The notes beneath the pieces are model-generated. The model saw only the letters and a list, made by a program, of their open reading frames with translations, searched no databases and was not told the origin of the DNA. The position numbers and the translations under genes are program-made. A stretch of 5,694 nucleotides of DNA from Oscillospiraceae bacterium (lineage in GTDB: Bacteria; Bacillota; Clostridia; Oscillospirales; Oscillospiraceae), in NCBI GenBank assembly GCA_031282225.1, contig JAITEC010000051.1, forward strand, positions 1 to 5,694, read 5' to 3'. Below are positions 1-5,294 of the stretch, one piece after another (the stretch's first letter is position 1; each line of letters starts with the position of its first letter).

Positions 1-16
1 AACTGCGGAATATGAC

Positions 17-59
17 AATTTTTGCTCCGTCGCACGGGGCGCACTCCTGCGCAAAAATT
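17..59. repeat. Perfect 9-bp inverted repeat upstream of the operon promoter
   Basis: The arms AATTTTTGC (17-25) and GCAAAAATT (51-59) are exact reverse complements separated by 25 nt. The enclosed sequence has shorter complementary pairs of its own (27-30 with 34-37, and 39-42 with 49-52). It directly abuts a second hairpin at 60-80. Both reading frames 2 and 3 stay open across it, but neither gives a recognisable protein. It may be an RNA structure at the 3' end of an upstream transcript or part of a dispersed palindromic repeat. The sequence alone does not decide. Confidence 0.5.
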
Positions 60-80
60 CTTTTCGCCGTAGGCGAAAAG
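60..80. repeat. Perfect 9-bp stem with 3-nt loop
   Basis: CTTTTCGCC (60-68), loop GTA (69-71) and GGCGAAAAG (72-80) form a tight hairpin that can be lengthened slightly by a wobble pair at 59/81 and an A-U pair at 58/82. There is no T-run after it on the + strand, so it is not a normal intrinsic terminator for a gene entering from the left. On the - strand the stem is followed by AATTTTTGC, so it could weakly terminate leftward transcription. It sits about 60 nt upstream of the pyrH promoter. Confidence 0.55.
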
Positions 81-142
81 GACGAGAGGGCGAAAATGGC
101 TGCAAACGAATTTATTCAAGCAAGGATGCGGGCACCGTGCAT

Positions 143-171
143 TTGACAATCGGCGGAGGCGCGTGTAAAAT
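143..171 (+). promoter_or_regulatory. Vegetative (SigA/sigma-70 type) promoter of the pyrH operon
   Basis: A perfect -35 hexamer TTGACA (143-148) is followed by a 17-nt spacer and a -10 hexamer TAAAAT (166-171), which differs from TATAAT at one position. This is close to the housekeeping consensus with optimal spacing. The expected transcription start is near A179, giving an untranslated leader of about 40 nt before the pyrH ATG at 220. No other promoter of comparable quality was seen in the window, so it probably drives the whole gene set. Confidence 0.85.
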
Positions 172-184
172 AGTGGGGAGTTTG

Positions 185-200
185 GGCGCGGCATAGCGCC
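185..200 (+). other. Small hairpin in the pyrH 5' leader
   Basis: GGCGC (185-189) pairs exactly with GCGCC (196-200) around a 6-nt loop, a few nt downstream of the predicted transcription start and just before the Shine-Dalgarno site at 204-210. It leaves the ribosome-binding site free, so it may simply stabilise the 5' end of the mRNA. There is no T-run, so it is not an attenuator by itself. A 5-bp GC stem can arise by chance in DNA this GC-rich. Confidence 0.35.
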
Positions 201-203
201 GAG

Positions 204-210
204 AGGAAGG
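204..210 (+). promoter_or_regulatory. Ribosome-binding site of pyrH
   Basis: AGGAAGG lies 9 nt before the ATG at 220. It fixes that ATG as the start; no competing start with a comparable site is nearby. Confidence 0.8.
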
Positions 211-219
211 TTTATCGGT

Positions 220-942
220 ATGGACGGGGAACCTGGGCCGCTGTATAGGCGGGTCCTGCTGAAAATAAGCGGGGAGGCGCTGGCGGGGGACAATCGGTTT
301 GGGCTTGATTTCGAGGTGATACGGCGCGTCTGCGACGTAATAAAGCGCTGTGTCGGTCTCGGCGTGGAACTTGGGCTCGTCGTGGGCGGCGGAAACTTTT
401 GGCGAGGCGCGGTGGACGGGGGCGGCAAGATCGAGCGCACGCGCGCCGACCACATGGGCATGATGGCAACCGTTATGAACAGCCTTGCCGTAGCTGACGT
501 TTTGGAACAGATAGGCGTGGATGTGCGGGTGCAGACAGCGCTTGAGATACGTGCCGTCGCGGAGCCTTACATCAGGCTGAAGGCCGACAAACACTTGCGG
601 CGCGGGCGTGTCGTGATATTCGCCTGCGGTACCGGCAGCCCGTATTTCTCAACTGATACGGCGGCGGTATTGCGCGCGGCGGAGATCGGCGCGGAAGTCA
701 TACTCCTCGCGAAAAACATAGACGGCGTGTACAGCGCCGACCCAAAGAAAGACCCGTCGGCTATAAAGTACGATAAAATATCATACGACGACGTGCTTGC
801 GCGCCACTTGGCCGTAATGGACTCCACGGCAACGTCGCTGTCGATGGACAACCGCATTCCCGTTCTCCTGTTCGAGCTGCGCGATCCCGAGAACATACTG
901 CGCGCCATAGTCGGAGAGAAGATCGGGACTATTGTCGAGTGA
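220..942 (+). CDS. pyrH: UMP kinase (uridylate kinase)
   Basis: It phosphorylates UMP to UDP with ATP, the step that commits pyrimidines to UTP, CTP and UDP-sugars. The bacterial enzyme is a cytosolic hexamer of the amino-acid-kinase fold, typically activated by GTP and inhibited by UTP. The 240 residues match the usual family length. Visible motifs in order are KISGEAL (15-21), the glycine-rich GGGNFWRG (56-63), RADHMGMMAT (75-84), GTGSPYFSTDTAA (137-149) and KNIDGVYSADPKKD (165-178), covering phosphate, UMP and ATP binding. Many relatives have Asn where Ser140 stands in the GTG[N/S]P motif. The start is ATG 220, supported by AGGAAGG 9 nt upstream. It is the first gene after the promoter and is followed by frr after 32 nt. 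No tsf end is visible upstream, although tsf is the common left neighbour. Confidence 0.97.
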   Translation: MDGEPGPLYRRVLLKISGEALAGDNRFGLDFEVIRRVCDVIKRCVGLGVELGLVVGGGNFWRGAVDGGGKIERTRADHMGMMATVMNSLAVADVLEQIGVDVRVQTALEIRAVAEPYIRLKADKHLRRGRVVIFACGTGSPYFSTDTAAVLRAAEIGAEVILLAKNIDGVYSADPKKDPSAIKYDKISYDDVLARHLAVMDSTATSLSMDNRIPVLLFELRDPENILRAIVGEKIGTIVE

Positions 943-957
943 CCGTATTATTTTTTT

Positions 958-963
958 AAGGAG
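958..963 (+). promoter_or_regulatory. Ribosome-binding site of frr
   Basis: AAGGAG lies 11 nt before the ATG at 975 and follows a run of seven T (951-957). An in-frame GTG at 963 overlaps this site, so it cannot be the start it serves. The ATG at 975 is therefore preferred. Confidence 0.75.
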
Positions 964-974
964 TGTTTTGTGCC

Positions 975-1529
975 ATGGCCGGTGAATATGCTGAATATGA
1001 AAGCAAGATGAGAAAGACGGTGGAGGTGCTGCAAAGCCAGTTTGCCGTGGTACGGGCCGGGCGCGCGAATGCTGCCGTGCTTGACAACATACGCGTGGAC
1101 TACTACGGGGCGCCAACGCCTATAGGCCAGATAGCCTCGCTCTCCACTCCGGACCCTCGCACGCTTCTCATACAGCCGTGGGACGCGTCCAGCTTGAAAG
1201 CCATCGAGAAGGCGATACTGTCTTCCGAGCTGGGGATAAACCCGGCGAACGACGGCAAGGTGATCCGCTTGCTGTTCCAGCAGCTCACGGAGGAGCGCAG
1301 GAACGAGCTCATAAAGCAAGTCAGCCGGTATGCGGAGGAGGGCAAGGTCGCCATACGCAATATAAGGCGCGATGCTATGGAACAATATAAGGCGAAGAAA
1401 AAGAAAGCCGAGATCACAGAGGACGATCTCCGTGATGTCGAGCGAGATATGCAGAAACTGACAGACGAATATATCAAGGAGGTAGACAAGGCGGCCGAGA
1501 AGAAAGAAAAAGAGCTCTCGGAGATATAG
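975..1529 (+). CDS. frr: Ribosome recycling factor (RRF)
   Basis: With EF-G it splits the post-termination ribosome into subunits after release of the peptide. From ATG 975 the protein has 184 residues, almost exactly the family norm of about 185; an in-frame GTG at 963 would add four residues but lies inside the Shine-Dalgarno site. The conserved blocks are VRAGRANAAVLDNIRVDYYG (26-45) entering domain II, PDPRTLLIQPWD (59-70), AILSSELGINPANDGKVIRL (80-99), LTEERRNELIK (104-114) and IRNIRRDA (127-134) with the rRNA-contacting arginines. The C-terminal helix is very rich in Lys and Glu. The hinge segment before LTEERR reads FQQ, where most relatives have a proline (for example PPL or IPAL). 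It lies 2 nt before uppS and carries the uppS ribosome-binding site in its last codons. Confidence 0.97.
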   Translation: MAGEYAEYESKMRKTVEVLQSQFAVVRAGRANAAVLDNIRVDYYGAPTPIGQIASLSTPDPRTLLIQPWDASSLKAIEKAILSSELGINPANDGKVIRLLFQQLTEERRNELIKQVSRYAEEGKVAIRNIRRDAMEQYKAKKKKAEITEDDLRDVERDMQKLTDEYIKEVDKAAEKKEKELSEI

Positions 1530-1531
1530 CG

Positions 1532-2263
1532 ATGACTTTCAAGCGCGCGCGCCCCGTAAGACATGAGCCGGGAGATATCCCGCGCCATATTGCAATAATT
1601 ATGGACGGAAACGGGCGCTGGGCGAAAAAGCGCGGGTTGCCGCGCACGGCGGGTCATGCGGCCGGCGCCGAGACGTTTCGGCGCATAGCTACGTACTGCA
1701 AGGACATCGGCGTAGAATACCTGACGGTCTACGCGTTTTCCACGGAGAACTGGAAGCGCCCGGCCGACGAGGTGAACCTAATACTGGATCTGCTCGACAA
1801 ATATCTGCGCGAGGCAATAGAGAAGATGGAGCGCGACGACGTGCGCCTGCGCATTTTCGGAGACACATCCGCCCTGTCGGACAGGATGCGCGCGCTCATC
1901 GGGAACACGGATGAAATATCCCGGCGCACGGGGGGCATGCAGGTCAATGTCTGCGTCAACTACGGCGGGCGAGCGGAAATAATGCGAGCGGCGGCGCTTT
2001 ACGCGGCGGAGCGCGCGGAGGGCGGCGGGGAGGAACTCACCGAGGAGCGGTTTTCCGGTTATATGTTCTCTTCAGGAATGCCCGACCCTGACCTGCTCAT
2101 CCGCACGGGCGGCGAAAAGCGGCTGTCCAATTTCCTGCTGTGGCAGGCGGCCTATTCCGAAATGTATTTCACGGATGATCTGTGGCCGGACTTCAACGAG
2201 CGGGCGCTCGACCGCGCCATCGCGGATTATGCGGGCAGGTCGCGGCGGTATGGGGGTGTTTGA
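1532..2263 (+). CDS. uppS: Isoprenyl transferase, probably undecaprenyl diphosphate synthase
   Basis: This cis-prenyltransferase adds isopentenyl units to farnesyl diphosphate to make the C55 lipid carrier of peptidoglycan and other wall polymers. At 243 residues it is full length. The signature blocks are HIAIIMDGNGRWA (19-31) with the Mg-binding Asp25, GHAAGAE (41-47) with His42, YAFSTENWKRP (67-77) with Asn73, NYGGRAE (143-149), and DPDLLIRTGGEKRLSNFLLW (185-204) with Arg191, Arg197 and Ser199 binding the incoming diphosphate, followed by Glu210 in the YSEMYF segment. All key residues are present. It starts 2 nt after the frr stop, with GGAG at 1520-1523 giving 8-nt spacing. Product length (C55 or shorter) cannot be read from the sequence with certainty. 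The neighbouring dxr and ispG supply its C5 substrate through the MEP pathway. Confidence 0.96.
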   Translation: MTFKRARPVRHEPGDIPRHIAIIMDGNGRWAKKRGLPRTAGHAAGAETFRRIATYCKDIGVEYLTVYAFSTENWKRPADEVNLILDLLDKYLREAIEKMERDDVRLRIFGDTSALSDRMRALIGNTDEISRRTGGMQVNVCVNYGGRAEIMRAAALYAAERAEGGGEELTEERFSGYMFSSGMPDPDLLIRTGGEKRLSNFLLWQAAYSEMYFTDDLWPDFNERALDRAIADYAGRSRRYGGV

Positions 2264-2266
2264 GGG

Positions 2267-3109
2267 TTGAAAACGAGGGTCGCGGTCGCCGCCGTCGCCG
2301 TACCGTCACTCGTGGCGGTGCTGTACCTATGTCCCGCGTGGGCCACGGCGCTGCTCATGTGCGCCATATCCGCGCTGTGCGCGCGCGAGCTCGCGCACGC
2401 GGCGGGACTCGGCGGCGAGACGTTCGCCATTTGGCCCATTGCCTTTGCCGCGTTGACGTCTGCCGGGGCGTATACGGGCGTAGACGGAGGCGCGTTGCTC
2501 ACGGCCATGCTGCTCGCGCTGTCCGCAGCGGCGTTCGCGCGCGCCGCTATGCTGTACGGTACGCCTTGGCGCAAGAGCGCCGGACAGATATTCTGTGTTA
2601 TTTTTGCGGGTGCCGTCCTACCGTGGCTGCTGTCGTCGATTACGCGGCTGCGTATGATGGACGGCGGGCAGATATATGTCCTGTTCCCGTTCGTGTCGGC
2701 GTTCGTCACCGACGCGGGCGCGTATTTTACGGGCATGTTCCTTGGTAAGCGCCAGGCGTTTCCCGCCGTGAGCCCGAAGAAAACCGTGGAGGGCTGCGTG
2801 GGCGGCGCGATATCCGGAATAATCGGCGTAGTGCTGTACGGATGGCTGGCGGCGCGGTTCACTGGCGTGCGCGTGCCGCTTTGGGCGCTGCTGGTAGCGG
2901 GAGCCCTGGGGGCGCTGGCGACGCAATTAGGGGATTTGGCGTTCTCGTTTATAAAGCGCGAGTACAAAATAAAAGATTTTGGAGGTATGCTGCCAGGGCA
3001 CGGAGGCGTGCTCGATAGGTTCGATAGCATGGTGTTTGCGGCGCCGACAGTGTATCTTGCGCTGAGTGCCGCCCATGGGAACCTGCATGGCTCATGGTTC
3101 GCAATATAG
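2267..3109 (+). CDS. cdsA: Phosphatidate cytidylyltransferase (CDP-diacylglycerol synthase)
   Basis: An integral membrane enzyme that converts phosphatidic acid and CTP to CDP-diacylglycerol, the branch point of bacterial phospholipid synthesis. Its 280 residues fit the family. The CDS family signature is complete at 227-253: S227, K230-R231, K236-D237, then PGHGG (243-247) and DRFD (250-253), where the acidic residues bind metal. Upstream lie DAGAYFTG (149-156) and SPKKTVEG (169-176), also typical. Several hydrophobic segments are visible, for example about 5-22, 24-39, 53-71, 76-96, 106-124, 136-148 and 178-195, then 203-222. The start is a TTG at 2267, 3 nt after the uppS stop, with GGGGGTG (2252-2258) at 8-nt spacing. 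No ATG or GTG fits better, because the next in-frame GTG (2312) would cut the first helix. The 3' end overlaps dxr by 16 nt. Confidence 0.95.
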   Translation: MKTRVAVAAVAVPSLVAVLYLCPAWATALLMCAISALCARELAHAAGLGGETFAIWPIAFAALTSAGAYTGVDGGALLTAMLLALSAAAFARAAMLYGTPWRKSAGQIFCVIFAGAVLPWLLSSITRLRMMDGGQIYVLFPFVSAFVTDAGAYFTGMFLGKRQAFPAVSPKKTVEGCVGGAISGIIGVVLYGWLAARFTGVRVPLWALLVAGALGALATQLGDLAFSFIKREYKIKDFGGMLPGHGGVLDRFDSMVFAAPTVYLALSAAHGNLHGSWFAI

Positions 3110-4248
3110 TGCGCGGCGGTATCGCAGTTCTCGGTTCGACGGGGTCAATAGGGACGCAGGCGCTCGATGTGGCGCGAGCGCTCAACATGCGCGTGGCCGC
3201 GTTGGCGGCCGAATCGAACATAGCGCTGCTCGAAGCGCAGGCGCGCGAGCATAGCGTCCCGCTCGTCGCGGTGCGCGATACGCGCGCGGCGGACGAACTG
3301 GCAAAAAGGCTGCGCGATACGCGCACGCGCGTTGTGCCGGGCGAGGGCGGCATACGGCAAGCCGCCGTGGCGCCGGGCGCCGAGACGGTGGTAGTGGCGG
3401 TTGTTGGTGCCGCCGGCATCTTGCCTACGCTTGACGCGCTGGAAGCGGGAATGCGGGTCGCGCTGGCGAACAAGGAGACGCTGGTGTGCGCGGGAAAACT
3501 CGTGATGGAGTCCGCGCGCGACCATGGAGCGGACATTCTGCCCGTGGACTCGGAGCACTCGGCGATTTTTCAGTGCTTGCAGGGGCGCGCGGTTGCGGAG
3601 CGGTTGATACTCACGGCGTCGGGCGGCCCGTTTCGCGGGATGGACGCGGCCGCGCTCAAATCCGTGACACCCGAAATGGCGCTGCGCCACCCGAACTGGA
3701 ACATGGGACGCAAGATATCCATAGATTCCGCCACCATGATGAACAAAGGGTTTGAGGTGATAGAGGCCATGCACCTGTTCTCTATGCCGCTCGAACGGAT
3801 AAAGGTGCTAGTTCACCCTCAGAGCGTCGTGCACTCAATGGTCGAGTACACAGACGGTGCCGTCATTGCGCAGTTGGGGCCCGCCGATATGCGCATCCCT
3901 ATACAGTATGCGCTGACATATCCCGAGCGCGACCCGGCGCCGGCGGGGACGCTTGACTTGACGGCAGTGGGCGCGCTTACGTTTGAAGAACCCGACGAGG
4001 GGACTTTTCCGTCTTTGGGGATCGCGCGCAGGGCCGCCGCGCTCGGAGGCACGGCGTGCGCCGTGCTCAACGGGGCGAACGACACGGCGGTGAGGATGTT
4101 TCTGGAAAATAGAATCAGTTTTGACATGATACCCGCTCTGGTTGGCGCGGCGCTGGATAAACTGCCGATTGAAAAAAACCCGTCCTTGCAGGACATAATA
4201 TCCGCTGTCGATTCTGCTTCCGGTTTTGTTGAGAGGATGTGTTCGTAA
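3094..4248 (+). CDS. dxr: 1-deoxy-D-xylulose 5-phosphate reductoisomerase
   Basis: The second enzyme of the MEP pathway: NADPH-dependent rearrangement and reduction of DXP to 2-C-methylerythritol 4-phosphate. It is the target of fosmidomycin. At 384 residues it is full length. Visible motifs are the NADPH-binding GSTGSIG (14-20), ANKE (125-128), the metal site DSEHS (152-156) with Asp152 and Glu154, TASGGPFR (174-181), the flexible active-site loop HPNWNMGRK (199-207), and IDSATMMNKGFE (210-221) with Ser212, Asn217, Lys218 and Glu221 binding substrate. HPQSVVHSMVEY follows. The start is uncertain. ATG 3094 overlaps cdsA by 16 nt with only a weak GGGA at 13 nt. GTG 3109 shares one base with the cdsA stop (TAGTG) and would give a five-residue shorter, equally plausible N-terminus. 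Either way translation is probably coupled to cdsA. It overlaps rseP by 10 nt. Confidence 0.96.
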   Translation: MVRNIVRGGIAVLGSTGSIGTQALDVARALNMRVAALAAESNIALLEAQAREHSVPLVAVRDTRAADELAKRLRDTRTRVVPGEGGIRQAAVAPGAETVVVAVVGAAGILPTLDALEAGMRVALANKETLVCAGKLVMESARDHGADILPVDSEHSAIFQCLQGRAVAERLILTASGGPFRGMDAAALKSVTPEMALRHPNWNMGRKISIDSATMMNKGFEVIEAMHLFSMPLERIKVLVHPQSVVHSMVEYTDGAVIAQLGPADMRIPIQYALTYPERDPAPAGTLDLTAVGALTFEEPDEGTFPSLGIARRAAALGGTACAVLNGANDTAVRMFLENRISFDMIPALVGAALDKLPIEKNPSLQDIISAVDSASGFVERMCS

Positions 4249-5294
4249 TTTATATCATACTGGCGATAGTCGCTTTTGGGCTGCTCGTGGCCATACACGA
4301 ATTTGGCCATTTTATCGCCGCTAAGCTGCTCGGAGTAAAGGTGAACGAGTTCGCCGTGGGCATGGGGCCCAGGCTGTTGAAAAAACAGGGACGTGAGACG
4401 CTGTACTCGCTTCGCGCCATCCCGCTGGGCGGTTTCTGCGCTATGGAGGGCGAGGACGAGGCCGTGCCGGATCCGCGCTCATTTACCGCGAAACGCAGGT
4501 GGAGGCGGGTAATAATTCTCATCGCGGGCTCGGCGATGAATTTTCTGATGGGGCTGCTTATCTTAACGGTGCTGTACTCGAACATCAAGTACACGGTGGG
4601 CAATACTATCACGGAACTTGCCGAAGGGTTCCCCGACGCCGGGGAGAACGGCCTGATGGTGGGCGACGAAATTATCTACGTCAACGGGGAGAGGATATAT
4701 TACTCCGACGATTTTTCAATGTTCATGTCGCTCGCGGGCGGGCGCGTCGACATTGTCTTATCGCGCGACGGCGAGCGCGTGGAGCTGACCGACTATCCGC
4801 TGGTACGGCGCCCCATGCCGGACGGGAGTATGAAGTACGGCATAACGTTCAATGCCATAGAGGGTACGGCGGCGGAGCGGGTGAGATATTCCTGGTATAA
4901 TGCCGTTAATTTGGTGCGCATGACGCGCGTGAGCCTCATGCAGCTCGTCACGGGGCGCGCGGGTCTGCGCGACCTGTCGGGGCCTGTGGGCATTGTTTCC
5001 ATTATAAACGATGTTGGACAAACCGATGAGCCAACATCGCATAAGCTCCGGAACGTGGCGTATTTTGTGGCTATAATCGCTGTGAACCTGGCGGTTATGA
5101 ATATGCTGCCCATCCCCGCGCTCGACGGGGGCAGGATATTTTTCACCTTGATAACGGGGCTCATAGAAGCCGTAACGAGAAAGCGCATAAATCCGAAGTA
5201 CGAGGGGTATGTACACGCCGCCGGGTTCGCGCTGTTGCTGGGGTTAATGGCGATAGTCATGGTGAGCGACGTGCTGAAGATCGTCAATGGATAA
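4239..5294 (+). CDS. rseP: RseP/RasP-type site-2 intramembrane zinc metalloprotease (M50)
   Basis: A membrane-embedded zinc protease that cuts transmembrane helices, typically anti-sigma factors and leftover signal peptides. Its substrate here is unknown. The catalytic HEFGH is at 20-24 (His20, Glu21, His24) within the first membrane helix (about 2-24), followed by the common VNEFAVGMGPRL. A second helix lies at about 91-113 (AGSAMNFLMG inside it). One PDZ-like domain spans about 115-205, with NGLMVGDEIIYVNGERI typical of PDZ folds. Then come SGPVGI (247-252), a third helix (273-290) leading into NMLPIPALDGG (288-298) with the zinc ligand Asp296, and a last helix at 326-342. At 351 residues it is the short, single-PDZ Gram-positive form. 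The GTG start at 4239 overlaps dxr by 10 nt. The only Shine-Dalgarno-like run (AGAGG, 4232-4236) leaves just 2 nt of spacing, so a slightly later start, such as ATT 4248, is possible. Confidence 0.94.
   Translation: MFVIYIILAIVAFGLLVAIHEFGHFIAAKLLGVKVNEFAVGMGPRLLKKQGRETLYSLRAIPLGGFCAMEGEDEAVPDPRSFTAKRRWRRVIILIAGSAMNFLMGLLILTVLYSNIKYTVGNTITELAEGFPDAGENGLMVGDEIIYVNGERIYYSDDFSMFMSLAGGRVDIVLSRDGERVELTDYPLVRRPMPDGSMKYGITFNAIEGTAAERVRYSWYNAVNLVRMTRVSLMQLVTGRAGLRDLSGPVGIVSIINDVGQTDEPTSHKLRNVAYFVAIIAVNLAVMNMLPIPALDGGRIFFTLITGLIEAVTRKRINPKYEGYVHAAGFALLLGLMAIVMVSDVLKIVNG
5009..5039. repeat. Perfect 9-bp inverted repeat inside rseP
   Basis: CGATGTTGG (5009-5017) and CCAACATCG (5031-5039) are exact reverse complements with a 13-nt loop. 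They encode part of the region just after the GPVGI motif (about residues 257-267). No T-run follows, so it is not a terminator. By a rough estimate, about one such 9-bp match with a short loop could arise by chance in a window of this size. Confidence 0.3.

Noticed and set aside
943..963. T-run of seven after pyrH as an intrinsic terminator
   Set aside because: No stem of useful length precedes the run (only a 3-bp GTC/GAC pair), and frr begins 12 nt after its ribosome site. The operon most likely reads through.
963..974. GTG at 963 as the start of frr
   Set aside because: It overlaps the AAGGAG ribosome-binding site itself and adds four residues (M-F-C-A) not seen in the family. ATG 975 gives the normal length.
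1081..1109. TTGACA inside frr as an internal promoter
   Set aside because: There is no AT-rich -10 hexamer at 16-18 nt; the sequence at that distance is TACGGG.
2383..2396. 14-bp perfect palindrome GCGCGAGCTCGCGC in cdsA
   Set aside because: It lies in a stretch of alternating G and C that codes for Ala-Arg-Glu-Leu-Ala. Such palindromes are common by chance in this composition and nothing nearby suggests a binding site.
2182..2748. Long + strand frame across the uppS-cdsA junction as a separate gene
   Set aside because: It is very rich in Arg, Ala and Gly, matches no family, and lies wholly over two well-conserved genes in another frame, so it is a GC-rich shadow.
2227..3030. Long - strand open frame opposite cdsA
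   Set aside because: It is low-complexity Ala/Ser/Pro/Thr sequence antisense to a fully conserved gene, as expected in GC-rich DNA with few stops.
4121..4149. TTGACA near the end of dxr as a promoter for rseP
   Set aside because: The position for the -10 box reads GGCGCG, with no acceptable hexamer at 16-18 nt.
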